From assembly GCF_020181035.1 (NCBI RefSeq), contig NZ_JAIQYY010000021.1:121849-185848 (forward strand): a stretch of 64,000 nt of DNA. Reading direction: 5' to 3'. How positions within the stretch are numbered: the stretch's first letter is position 1; every line of letters starts with the position of its first letter. The position numbers and the translations under genes are program-made. The DNA comes from Streptomyces sp. CoH27 (GTDB taxonomy: Bacteria > Actinomycetota > Actinomycetes > Streptomycetales > Streptomycetaceae). A model generated the notes under the pieces. That model was not told where the DNA came from and ran no database searches. It was given only the letters and a program-made list of their open reading frames with translations. Below, in pieces: positions 55,054-63,616 of the stretch.

Positions 55054-56594
55054 TGGCGCGCGTGGGGAGCTGGTTGCGGGAGAGCGTGTGGGAGATCCCG
55101 CTGCGCCGCTATATGGCCCTGCTGGCCGCGGCGGCGCTGGTGGCCGGTGCGGTGTTCGGCGTCCGCGCCCTCACCCACGAGGACCGCTCCTGCGCGCCCG
55201 GGGTGTCCCGGCCGGAGGGCAGCGACGAGTGCGTGGGGGTGGCGACGGGGCCGTACGACTTCGGGCAGTCCGCGCTGCGGGATGTCGTCCAGGCGATCTG
55301 GCGGGAGAACAGCGGCCTGAAGTCCGGCAGTTATGTGACCGTGGCGATGATGCTGCCGTACACCTCGACCTCCGCGACGAGCGTGAACGACATCCAGCAT
55401 CAGTTGCAGGGCGCCTATCTGGCGCAGTACCAGGCCAATCACGACGCCAACGGGCAGACCCCGCAGATCCGGCTGGTGCTCGCCAGCCCGGGGACGAGCG
55501 GCGACCGCTGGCAGTACACCGTGGACCAGCTGACCGCGATGACGAAGAGCGCGGACCAGTTGCGGGCGGTCGCGGGCATCGGGCAGAGCACCGATTCCAA
55601 CAAGGCGGCCGTGGCGCGGCTGACCCAGCGGGGCATCCCGGTGATCGGCTCCTCCATCACCGCCGACGACCTCGCCAACGGGCAGAGCGGCAAGGATCCC
55701 TACCCCGGCCTCGCCCGGGTGGCGCCGACCAACACCGACGAGGCTCATGCGCTGGCCTCCTTCGCGAAGGTGAGCGCGGGCCGGGCGCTGCTGGTGTACG
55801 ACAAGCCGGGCGACCCGTACACCCAGACGCTGGAGAACTCGTTCCAGGCGCTGATCAAGGGCTCGCCGTACGGGGCGCAGCCGTTCACCCCGCCCGCCGA
55901 CCGCAGCCAGGAGGGCACGACCCCGAACACGTTCCGGCAGATCACGACCCTGTTGTGCGGCACCTCCCGGCAGACGGACACGATTCTCTTCGCGGGCCGG
56001 CACACCCAGCTGCGGCAGTTCATCAACGCGCTCGGCCAGCGCGGCTGCATGGACCGGCAGTTCACTGTGCTGACCGGCGACGAGGCGTCCTATCTCACCC
56101 ATGACAAGGCGCTGGACCTCGACGCCTTGCGGCACAGCCTGTCGGTGCGCTACACCTCGCTCGCCCATCCGGACGCCTGGGTGAAGGACGCGCCGGCGAC
56201 GGGCGGCTCGACGGCCGACTTCACCACGCTGCACACCTTGCTGACGTCCGCCACGCGGGCGCCGGTGGGCCCGATCGGCCCGGCCGCCCTGGACGACGGC
56301 CAGCTGATCATCGGCTACGACACCCTGCGCCTCGCCGTGCACGGCATCCGCGAGGCGGTGCCGGACGGCCGGAGCGTGCCCGCGCTGGCGGACGTGGGCC
56401 TGCAGTGGCCGCAGGTCAAGGGCCCGCTGCGGGTCGACGGGGCGAGCGGCTGGATCTGCCTGGACGTGCACGGCAACCCGTACGACAAGGCCGTACCGAT
56501 CGTGGAGCTCACCCCGCAGGGCGGCTCGCGCTTCGTACGGATCGCCTGGCCGGAGGGGAAGCCGCCGGCGAAGGAGTGCCTGCCGCCGGCCTAG
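55053..56594 (+). CDS. Membrane-anchored LivJ-like ligand-binding receptor
   Basis: The 513-residue product has a short cytoplasmic N terminus (about 18 residues), a membrane anchor (20-37, YMALLAAAALVAGAVFGV) and a type-I periplasmic-binding fold outside the cell: MMLPYTSTSATSVNDIQHQLQGAYLA, GIPVIGSSITADDLA, ARVAPTNTDEAHALASFAK and IGYDTLRLAV. Such folds in branched-chain amino-acid transporters bind amino acids or amides. No permease or ABC ATPase gene is adjacent; the only coupled gene is the STAND-like NTPase. This points to sensing rather than import. Confidence 0.8.
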   Translation: MARVGSWLRESVWEIPLRRYMALLAAAALVAGAVFGVRALTHEDRSCAPGVSRPEGSDECVGVATGPYDFGQSALRDVVQAIWRENSGLKSGSYVTVAMMLPYTSTSATSVNDIQHQLQGAYLAQYQANHDANGQTPQIRLVLASPGTSGDRWQYTVDQLTAMTKSADQLRAVAGIGQSTDSNKAAVARLTQRGIPVIGSSITADDLANGQSGKDPYPGLARVAPTNTDEAHALASFAKVSAGRALLVYDKPGDPYTQTLENSFQALIKGSPYGAQPFTPPADRSQEGTTPNTFRQITTLLCGTSRQTDTILFAGRHTQLRQFINALGQRGCMDRQFTVLTGDEASYLTHDKALDLDALRHSLSVRYTSLAHPDAWVKDAPATGGSTADFTTLHTLLTSATRAPVGPIGPAALDDGQLIIGYDTLRLAVHGIREAVPDGRSVPALADVGLQWPQVKGPLRVDGASGWICLDVHGNPYDKAVPIVELTPQGGSRFVRIAWPEGKPPAKECLPPA

Positions 56595-56992
56595 ACAGAG
56601 CCGAGCATTCCGATCAGCTGTTCGAAGCGAACGCGCCACTGGGCCTCGGACTCCTCCTCGCCCTGGAACTCCCGGGTGAAGCGCAGCACGCTCGCCGCCG
56701 CCCCGTCCCGCTCCAGATGGAACCGGATCCGCCCGCCGCCCTCGAAGCTGTACTCGGCCACCCGGTCCACGTCCCAGGCGGTCACCCGCCCGGAACCCAG
56801 CCCGCGCAGGGCGACCGCCCCGTCCAGGCGGGGCTGGAGAAACTCGACGGCGGTGCACCACCCCGAGAGTCCCTCAGGGGTGGCCACCGCCGGCCAGACG
56901 CCTTCCATGGGCTTCGGGAGCCGCACCAGGAAGTGGAGTATGTGCGTGTTCCCGTGGGTCTGACTGGTGCCCTGTGCGATGGAACCGCTCAT
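56591..56992 (-). CDS. SRPBCC family protein
   Basis: The 133-residue product has the START/AHSA1-like arrangement, a helix-grip fold that binds hydrophobic ligands (HFLVRLPKPMEGVWPAVATPEGLSGWC ... EEESEAQWRVRFEQLIGML). The ATG 56992 starts MSGSIAQG. Its stop shares the bases CTAG with the stop of the convergent receptor gene. Function unknown. Confidence 0.75.
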   Translation of the reverse strand: MSGSIAQGTSQTHGNTHILHFLVRLPKPMEGVWPAVATPEGLSGWCTAVEFLQPRLDGAVALRGLGSGRVTAWDVDRVAEYSFEGGGRIRFHLERDGAAASVLRFTREFQGEEESEAQWRVRFEQLIGMLGSV

Positions 56993-57017
56993 GACACCAG
57001 TGTCACCGACCCGGCGG

Positions 57018-58097
57018 TCACACGCCCGCGTAGGAGTGCTTGCCCGTGACGAAGATGTTGACGCCGTAGTAGTTGAACAGGAAGCAGCCGAAGGCGATCA
57101 TCGCCAGGTAGGCGGCCTTGCGGCCCTTCCAGCCGGCCGTCGCGCGGGCGTGCAGATAGCCGGCGTAGGCGACCCAGGTGATGAAGGACCAGGTCTCCTT
57201 CGGGTCCCAGTTCCAGTAGCGGCCCCAGGCGTCGCCCGCCCAGATCGCGCCCGCGATGATCGTGAACGTCCACAGCGGGAAGACCGCCGCGTTGACCTTG
57301 TAGGCGAACTTGTCCAGGGTCGCCGAGGCGGGCAGCCGCTCCAGGACCGAGGTCGCGAAGGCGCCGGGCTTGCCGCCGGTCTGGAGCTTGGTCTCGTACG
57401 AGTCCTTGAACAGGTACAGGATCGTGGCGACCGCGCCGACGTAGAAGACCGCGCCGCAGAAGATGGCCGTCGAGACGTGGATGTACAGCCAGTACGAGTG
57501 CAGGGCCGGGACCAGCTGGTCGCTCGCCGTGTAGAGGACCGTGACCGCGAGGCCGAGGTCCAGCAGGACCGTGGTGGTCAGGAACAGACCCATCCAGCGG
57601 ACGTTCTTCTTCAGCGCCAGCAGCCCGAGGTAGACGGCGACCGCGACCGTGGAGAAGGTGATGTTGAACTCGTACATGTTGCCCCACGGCGCCCGCTGCA
57701 CGGAGGCCGCGCGGGTGATCACCCCGGCCAGCTCCACGACGAACGCGAGGACCGTGAGGGAGACCGCGATCCGGCCGTAGAGGTCGCCCTGGACGTCACC
57801 GCCGTGCGCGCCGGGGCCGTCCGGCACGTCCCGGGCGCCGGCCGCCGCGCGGACGACGACCTTCGGCCGCTCCAGTACGGCGGTCCCGCCGGCCTGCTTG
57901 ACGGTGACCGCGGGGCCCTGGCCGGCCCGGGTGTCCGCCGTGAGCGCGTCGGCCGTACGGGCCACCTTGCTGCGGCTGCCGAACAGCCACTCGGCGATGT
58001 ACGCGAAGAAGGCCAGCGTGTAGACGGCCATGGACGAGTAGATGAGCGTGTTGCTCATGCTCGCCAGATGTTCGTTGGTGGCAGCGGCGAGTGTCAC
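57018..58097 (-). CDS. ccsB: Cytochrome c biogenesis protein CcsB (ResC/CcsA type)
   Basis: This is the haem-handling membrane half of the System II cytochrome c synthase, working with ResB. The 359-residue product has the WWD haem motif WGRYWNWDPKETWS and flanking helices (WSFITWVAYAGYLHARATAGW). Start GTG 58097 (V-T-L-A-A-A-T-N). It is the last gene of the resA-ccdA-resB-ccsB set, preceded by a 186-base gap with two hairpins. Confidence 0.93.
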   Translation of the reverse strand: MTLAAATNEHLASMSNTLIYSSMAVYTLAFFAYIAEWLFGSRSKVARTADALTADTRAGQGPAVTVKQAGGTAVLERPKVVVRAAAGARDVPDGPGAHGGDVQGDLYGRIAVSLTVLAFVVELAGVITRAASVQRAPWGNMYEFNITFSTVAVAVYLGLLALKKNVRWMGLFLTTTVLLDLGLAVTVLYTASDQLVPALHSYWLYIHVSTAIFCGAVFYVGAVATILYLFKDSYETKLQTGGKPGAFATSVLERLPASATLDKFAYKVNAAVFPLWTFTIIAGAIWAGDAWGRYWNWDPKETWSFITWVAYAGYLHARATAGWKGRKAAYLAMIAFGCFLFNYYGVNIFVTGKHSYAGV

Positions 58098-58175
58098 CTC
58101 AGCACTCCTTCGGGTGAATGTCCCGGCGACTTGCGGCCCGGCGATGAGGTCTGGAGGAAGCTTGTGGCCGTGTTA

Positions 58176-58279
58176 CCGGGCTGGTTTCAACCCGGCTGGC
58201 GTTGATCGTGGAAGACCTGGCGGGCCGCTGGTCCGTCGGGCGGCGTGAGCCAGGAAGCTCCCTGGAACCGCGAGGGAGC
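58176..58279. other. Two hairpins in the resB-ccsB gap
   Basis: CCGGG/CCCGG (58176-58195) and GCTCCCT/AGGGAGC (58257-58279, perfect 7-bp stem) lie between resB and ccsB. No T-tract follows either. They could mark a processing site or partial terminator, giving less ccsB than resB message. Confidence 0.4.
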
Positions 58280-58283
58280 GGAT

Positions 58284-59996
58284 TCAATTCTCAGCCCCTT
58301 CGGCAGCTGCGGTGTCGGAGTCGGACACGGCGTCCGGCTCCGCCTCCGAGGCGTCGGGTGCGCCCGGCGCCTGGTCGTAGAGGGTTCCGGCGAGGGTGCC
58401 CAGTTCCTCGGGCACCTTGGCGGACTCGCTGCGGCCGAGGCCGGCCATCTCGACGACCGTCACGCCGTCGGCGCCGCGCACCGCGCGCACCCACACCCGG
58501 CGGCGCTGGATGAACAGGGACCCGGCCAGGCCGAAGATCGCGGCGACGGCACCGCCGAGCGCCCAGATGCTGCCGGGCTCCTGGACGATCTCGAAGCCGG
58601 CCCACTGCTTGATGTCCTTCTCGAAGGTGATGGACCCGGCGCCGTTCGGCAGCGTCATGGTGTCGCCCGGCTGGAGGAGCTTCTTCAGCAGCTGGCCCTT
58701 GCTGTCCTTGAACTCCTTCATGTGCGTCTTGTCGAGCTGGTACACGCTCTGCGGGATGCCCGAGTCGACGCCGAGGTCGCCGTGGTAAGCGTTCACGGCG
58801 AGCAGCGGGTTCAGCAGCGCCGGGAACTGCGAGAGCATCGTGCCGCTCTTCGGGTCGAAAGTCGGCACGAAGAAGGCCTGGAAGCCGAGCTGCTCCGAGA
58901 CGCCCTGCCCGTTCTTGTAGCCGTCCATCACCTTGATCACGCCGTTGGAGCTGACGTTGCCGTCGAGCGGCAGCAGCGGCACCGCGTCGTGGTAGACGAC
59001 CTTGCCCTTGCCGTCGCGGACCGTGATGACCGGTGCGTAGCCGTGGCTGACCAGGTAGACCTTGGCGTCGCCGATGTGCAGCGGCTGGTTGACCTTGATG
59101 GTGGTCGCCTTCTCCTTGCCGTACGCGCCCTCGCTGTAACCGAGCGTCGCCTGGAAGGTGCGCGGCGTGCCCTTGTTGGGGCCGCTGATCTCGTAGGTGC
59201 CGGTGAACTTCTTCAGGTCGAAGCTGAACGGCACGAGGTCGTCGTCGCGGAACAGGCTGCCGGACTTGAAGTCGTCGTACTGGAGGATCGAGTTGGCGAA
59301 GCCGTCGCCCTCGACGACCAGCTTGGTGCCGTCCGACTTGTACAGCTGGCCCCAGGCGAAGGCGATCAGCAGCACGATCAGGGCGATGTGGAAGACCAGG
59401 TTGCCCACTTCGCGCAGATAGCCCTTCTCGGCGGCGACGGCGTCACCGGCGGCATGGGCGCGGAAGCGCTTCCGCTTCAGCAGGGCGAGCGCGGCCTCGC
59501 GGACCTTCTCGGGGTCCTCGGTGGTGCGCCAGGTGGTGTAGGCGGGCAGCCGGTCCAGCCGCTTGGGCGCGCCCGGCGGGCGGCCGCGCAGCTGGCCGGT
59601 GAACTGCCAGGCGCGCGGGATGATGCAGCCGATGAGGGAGATGAACAGCAGGATGTAGATCGCGGAGAACCACACCGAGCTGTAGACGTGGAACAGGCCG
59701 AGCTTGTCGTAGATCGGCGCGAGCGCGGTGTGGGCCTTGCGGAAGTCGTCGACCTTGTTGAGGTCGGCGCCGGACTGCGGGATCAGCGAGCCGGGGATCG
59801 CGGCGAGCGAGAGCATCAGGAGCAGCAGCAGCGCGACCCGCATGGAGGTCAGCTGCCGCCAGAACCAGCGGGCCCAGCCGATGATGCCGAGGCCGGGCGC
59901 CACGGAGATCTCCTCCTGGGGCGCGGTGGACAGCTGGGAGCCGGCCGCGCCGAGATCCTCCTGGTCCTGGCCGGTGTCGGTTGCGGTCTTGGTCAT
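58284..59996 (-). CDS. resB: Cytochrome c biogenesis protein ResB (Ccs1)
   Basis: ResB is the second half of the System II synthase that delivers haem and reduced apocytochrome outside the membrane. The 570-residue product has the family's N-terminal helices (WFWRQLTSMRVALLLLLMLSLAAIPGSLIPQ), FHVYSSVWFSAIYILLFISLIGCIIPR, and a large outer domain before the last helix. Start ATG 59996 lies 3 bases after the ccdA stop. A Glu/Ala-rich C-terminal tail ends it. Confidence 0.93.
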   Translation of the reverse strand: MTKTATDTGQDQEDLGAAGSQLSTAPQEEISVAPGLGIIGWARWFWRQLTSMRVALLLLLMLSLAAIPGSLIPQSGADLNKVDDFRKAHTALAPIYDKLGLFHVYSSVWFSAIYILLFISLIGCIIPRAWQFTGQLRGRPPGAPKRLDRLPAYTTWRTTEDPEKVREAALALLKRKRFRAHAAGDAVAAEKGYLREVGNLVFHIALIVLLIAFAWGQLYKSDGTKLVVEGDGFANSILQYDDFKSGSLFRDDDLVPFSFDLKKFTGTYEISGPNKGTPRTFQATLGYSEGAYGKEKATTIKVNQPLHIGDAKVYLVSHGYAPVITVRDGKGKVVYHDAVPLLPLDGNVSSNGVIKVMDGYKNGQGVSEQLGFQAFFVPTFDPKSGTMLSQFPALLNPLLAVNAYHGDLGVDSGIPQSVYQLDKTHMKEFKDSKGQLLKKLLQPGDTMTLPNGAGSITFEKDIKQWAGFEIVQEPGSIWALGGAVAAIFGLAGSLFIQRRRVWVRAVRGADGVTVVEMAGLGRSESAKVPEELGTLAGTLYDQAPGAPDASEAEPDAVSDSDTAAAEGAEN

Positions 59997-59999
59997 CGA

Positions 60000-60770
60000 T
60001 CAGATCCCCACAGTGAAGCCGGTGGACCAGGTCTGCATCTGCTGGACCAGGCTGTCCCAGGCGCCGGTCAGCAGCAGCACACCGGTCGCGATCATCATCG
60101 TGCCGCCGATGCGCATCACCCACACATAGTGGCGCTTGACCCAGCCGAAGGCGCCGAGCGCCTTGCGGAAGGCGACCGCGGCGAGCACGAAGGGCACCCC
60201 GAGGCCGACGCAGTAGGCGATCATCAGCACCGCGCCGCGTCCGGCGCTCGACTGGTTCATGGAAAGGAGGTTCACGGACGCGAGGGTCGGGCCGATGCAG
60301 GGCGTCCAGCCGATGCCGAACAGGGCACCGAGGACGGGCGCGCCGATCAGGCCGGCGGTCGGCCGCTTGTGGAAGCGGAACTCGCGCTGGGTGAGCCAGG
60401 GCATCAGCCCCATGAAGAAGACGCCCATGGCGATCATGAGCACGCCGAGCACCTTGGACAGCGTGCCCTGGTACTCCTGGAGGGTGGAGCCGAAGAAGCC
60501 GAAGAGCGCGCCGCCGGAGACGAACACGGAGCTGAAGCCGAGCACGAACAGCGCGGCCCCGCCGACCATCCGGCCCCGTCTGGCCTCCGCCAGGTCGGTG
60601 CCGGCGACGCCGGTGACGTAGGAGAGGTAGCCGGGGACCAGCGGCAGGACGCAGGGCGAGAAGAAGGAGACGAGTCCGCCGAGCAGGGCGACCGGCAGGG
60701 CGATCAGCAGGGCGCCGTTGAGCACGGTCTGGTTCTCGCCCGTCGCCGCGAGCGTCACGAGGGCGCTCAC
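60000..60770 (-). CDS. ccdA: Cytochrome c biogenesis protein CcdA
   Basis: CcdA is a six-helix thiol-disulfide transporter passing reducing power from cytoplasmic thioredoxin to ResA. The 256-residue product has the signature FFSPCVLPLVPGYLSYVTGV and the second cysteine in FGIGWTPCIGPTLAS. Start GTG 60768-60770, one base after the resA stop. All helices appear intact. Confidence 0.93.
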   Translation of the reverse strand: MSALVTLAATGENQTVLNGALLIALPVALLGGLVSFFSPCVLPLVPGYLSYVTGVAGTDLAEARRGRMVGGAALFVLGFSSVFVSGGALFGFFGSTLQEYQGTLSKVLGVLMIAMGVFFMGLMPWLTQREFRFHKRPTAGLIGAPVLGALFGIGWTPCIGPTLASVNLLSMNQSSAGRGAVLMIAYCVGLGVPFVLAAVAFRKALGAFGWVKRHYVWVMRIGGTMMIATGVLLLTGAWDSLVQQMQTWSTGFTVGI

Positions 60771-60771
60771 G

Positions 60772-61362
60772 TCACTTCTCCGCCAGGACGGGCTGGAGCA
60801 TCTTCAGCAGCGCGGTGTCGTCGAGCGCCTCCAGGGCCCGCGCGGCGACCTTCCCCTGCCTGTCGATGACGAGCGTGGAGGGGATCAGCTGCGGGTTGAG
60901 GGTGCCCTTCTTGAAGCGGAGCATCAGCTTGCCCGTCGGGTCGTACAGGCTCGGGTAGGTGATGCCGTGTTCCTTCTCGAAGTTGACGGCGGGGGTGGTG
61001 CTGGTGTCGCGGGTGTTGATCCCGACGAACTGCACGCCCTTGCCCGCGTAACTCTGCGAGACCTTGGCGAAGTACTTCGCCTCTTCCCGGCACGGGCTGC
61101 ACCACGAGCCCCAGACGTTGACGACGACGACCTGGCCCTTGAAGGAGGCGACGTCGAGGGTCTTGCCGTCGATGGTCGTGCCGGACAGGTCCGGGGCCGC
61201 GTCGCGCTTGCCCACGGGGGCGGTGGCGATGCCGTTGTTGCCGGTGACGAAGTTGGTGTTGCCACCGCCGCCGGAGGTGCCGCCCTTGCCGCACGCGGAC
61301 AGGGTCAGGGCCGCCACAGCGGCCATGGCGCTGAGCAGGGCGGCGCGGCTACGGGTACTCAT
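60772..61362 (-). CDS. resA: Thiol-disulfide oxidoreductase ResA/TlpA-like lipoprotein
   Basis: The protein keeps apocytochrome c haem-binding cysteines reduced. The 196-residue product has a lipoprotein signal (LSAC, lipid cysteine C24) and a thioredoxin fold with WCSPC (C88 and C91). Start ATG 61362. It leads the System II operon, immediately followed by ccdA. Confidence 0.93.
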   Translation of the reverse strand: MSTRSRAALLSAMAAVAALTLSACGKGGTSGGGGNTNFVTGNNGIATAPVGKRDAAPDLSGTTIDGKTLDVASFKGQVVVVNVWGSWCSPCREEAKYFAKVSQSYAGKGVQFVGINTRDTSTTPAVNFEKEHGITYPSLYDPTGKLMLRFKKGTLNPQLIPSTLVIDRQGKVAARALEALDDTALLKMLQPVLAEK

Positions 61363-61492
61363 GTGAAAAGTTTCGCATGGCCGTTCCGGGGATCTCGCGC
61401 GCCCCCCTGCCGGTCGGAAAACCGCATTTCAGGGCGTATTTACACGGGACATTTCCGACAGGGGGGCACCGCAGGGGGTATGGCTGCGGCGG

Positions 61493-62761
61493 TCAGGCGA
61501 GGAAGGTCTTCCAGCCGCCGGTCGGCGCCTGTCCGGGGGCCAGCGTGCGCAGCTTGGCGAGCACCTCGGGCTTCTGCACGTCGATCCAGTCGGCGAACTG
61601 CCGGAAGGAGACCAGCCGGACGTCGGCGCCCTTCTCCTTCGCCTGCGCGATGTGCTTGAAGGCCTGCTCGACGGCGTCCATGTAGATGCCGCCGTTCCAG
61701 TGCTCGAAGTGGTTGCCGATGAAGAACGGCGCCCGGTTCGAGAAGTACGCCCGCTTGAAGCCGGCGATGTACGCCCCGGCCGCCTGCTCGCGCCAGGCCG
61801 GGTAGTTGTAGGCGGGCGCCTTGGTGGAGTTCGCCGACTGGTTGAACATCATGTTGTAGTCCATCGAGAGGACCTGGAACTTCCTGCCGGGGAAGGGGAT
61901 CGCCTGCAGCGGGAAGTCCCACAGCCCGTGCTTCTTCACCGGCCACATCTGCAGCCCGCCCGGCGAGGAGGCGTCGTAGCGCCAGCCCAGCTCACGGGCG
62001 GTCGGCAGCAGGTTCTCCTGGTTGAGCAGGCAGGGCGTGCGGCTGCCGACGAGTTCCTTCTCGTAGTCGAACGGCAGGGCCGGCATGTCCGTGAAGCCGG
62101 TGTTGGTCTTCCAGTTCTGCACGAAGGACTTGGCCTGCTTGATCTCGCTGTGCCACTGCGCGGGCGTCCACCACTTGACCGACGTGTGGGCGTCGCCGCA
62201 GAAGTGCCCGTTGAAGTGGGTGCCGATCTCGTGGCCTTCGAGCCAGGCCCGGCGAATGTTGGTCAGCGTCGCCTTGACGTGCTCGTCGTTGAGGTAGCCG
62301 ATGTCGGAGGCGCCGATCTTGTTGTTCGGCGGCTCGTACATGCGCCGCTTCGACTCGGGCAGCAGGTACAGCCCCGAGAGGAAGAAGGTCATGGACGCGC
62401 CGTGCTCCTTGGCCAGGTCCAGGAAGCGCGGGAAGAGCCCGTTGCCGACCTCGCCGGCACCGTCCCAGGAGAAGACCACGAACTGCGGCGGGGTCTCGCC
62501 CGCTTCCAGCGGCCGGGGGGCGTCCGGCTGGTGCGGCTGCTTGCCGGTGTACGACGTGGAGCCGTCGCCGATGAGCTTGCCCTGGGGCGCGCTGCTCGCG
62601 TCGCCGCCCTGTCCGCTCTTTCCGCCGCCGGAACCGCCCGAGCCGCCGGCACCGTCGGATGACGTGTTGCTCCCGCAGCCGGAAAGGGTGGCGGCGGCCG
62701 CCGCGCCTGCGCCGAGGCTGAGTATGCCCCGGCGGGAGAGGGTCCGGGAGACGGTGCGCAT
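61493..62761 (-). CDS. Lipoprotein with polysaccharide-deacetylase-like domain
   Basis: The 422-residue product starts at ATG 62761 (M-R-T-V-S-R-T-L-S-R-R-G), with a twin-arginine-like signal and a lipobox ending in TLSGCGS. A Gly/Ser-rich linker leads to a NodB-like domain: FVVFSWDGAGE, with the early aspartate, and HEIGTHFNGHFCG, with the H-x4-H pair typical of metal-dependent deacetylases. YNYPAWREQAAGAYIAGFKRAYF and IGNHFEHWNGGIYMD complete it. It probably acts on a cell-surface polysaccharide; substrate unknown. Confidence 0.82.
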   Translation of the reverse strand: MRTVSRTLSRRGILSLGAGAAAAATLSGCGSNTSSDGAGGSGGSGGGKSGQGGDASSAPQGKLIGDGSTSYTGKQPHQPDAPRPLEAGETPPQFVVFSWDGAGEVGNGLFPRFLDLAKEHGASMTFFLSGLYLLPESKRRMYEPPNNKIGASDIGYLNDEHVKATLTNIRRAWLEGHEIGTHFNGHFCGDAHTSVKWWTPAQWHSEIKQAKSFVQNWKTNTGFTDMPALPFDYEKELVGSRTPCLLNQENLLPTARELGWRYDASSPGGLQMWPVKKHGLWDFPLQAIPFPGRKFQVLSMDYNMMFNQSANSTKAPAYNYPAWREQAAGAYIAGFKRAYFSNRAPFFIGNHFEHWNGGIYMDAVEQAFKHIAQAKEKGADVRLVSFRQFADWIDVQKPEVLAKLRTLAPGQAPTGGWKTFLA

Positions 62762-62908
62762 GGAAGATCCCCGATTCGTCGCGCCTTCGGTGTGGGTCAC
62801 CCACAGAGAGGGCACAGCGATCGGGGAGGTTCCGTTAATTCTTATGTTTTTCGCAATAGTTACGGCAAAAGCGATCCAAGCCCGGTCAAACGGACCGTCA
62901 GAAAATGG

Positions 62909-63616
62909 TCAGGCCCCGAAGGCCTTGCCCTGAGCGGCGTTCTTGCCCTTCTGCGGCTTGGCTCCGGCCCGCAGATGGGCCGGGACCAGATCGATGGCGG
63001 GCTCGCTGTAGCCGACCGACACGATCTTGTCGCCGAGGTAGGTGAACGTCGTCAGGGAGGCGAGGGTGCACTGCCGCTTGCGCGGATCGTGCCACAGCCG
63101 GCGCCGCTCCACATAGGACCGGACGATCCAGATCGGCAGCTGATGGCTGACCAGCACCGCCTCGTGCCCGCGCGCCTTGTCCTTGGCCGCGTTCAGCGCG
63201 CCCATCATCCGCACGACCTGATCGACGTACGGCTCGCCCCAGGACGGCCGGAACGGGTTGACGAGGTGCTTCCAGTTCCCGGGCCGCTGCAGCGCGCCGT
63301 CCCCGACCCCGAACGTCTTCCCCTGAAAGACGTTGTCGGCCTCGATCAGCCGCTCGTCGGTGTCCAGGTCCAGCCCGTGCGCCTTGGCGATCGGGGTGGC
63401 CGTCTCCTGGGCCCGCTCCAGCGGCGAGGCGCAGACGTAGGTGACGTCGCGGGGCGCGAGATGCTCGGCGACCCGGTCGGCCATCTGCCGCCCCAGCTCG
63501 GACAGGTGGTACCCGGCCAGCCGCCCGTACAGGATCCCGGTCGGGTTCTCGACCTCACCGTGCCGCATGAGGTGGACGACGGTGACGTCCTTGCTGCCGT
63601 CGATGGGGGTGCTCAC
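62909..63616 (-). CDS. Histidine phosphatase family protein
   Basis: The 235-residue product has the phosphohistidine motif VVHLMRHGEVENP (RHG), VCASPLERAQETA and the second histidine in VLVSHQLPIWIVRSYV. Start GTG 63616 overlaps the hemL stop (GTGA). It has the phosphoglycerate-mutase fold; the physiological substrate is not evident, though coupling with hemL is conserved in Streptomyces. Confidence 0.88.
   Translation of the reverse strand: MSTPIDGSKDVTVVHLMRHGEVENPTGILYGRLAGYHLSELGRQMADRVAEHLAPRDVTYVCASPLERAQETATPIAKAHGLDLDTDERLIEADNVFQGKTFGVGDGALQRPGNWKHLVNPFRPSWGEPYVDQVVRMMGALNAAKDKARGHEAVLVSHQLPIWIVRSYVERRRLWHDPRKRQCTLASLTTFTYLGDKIVSVGYSEPAIDLVPAHLRAGAKPQKGKNAAQGKAFGA

Noticed and set aside
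58201..58300. tRNA-like stretch (GATTCAATTCT resembling a T-loop)
   Set aside because: No acceptor stem, anticodon stem or cloverleaf can be built, and part of it is the end of the resB coding sequence.
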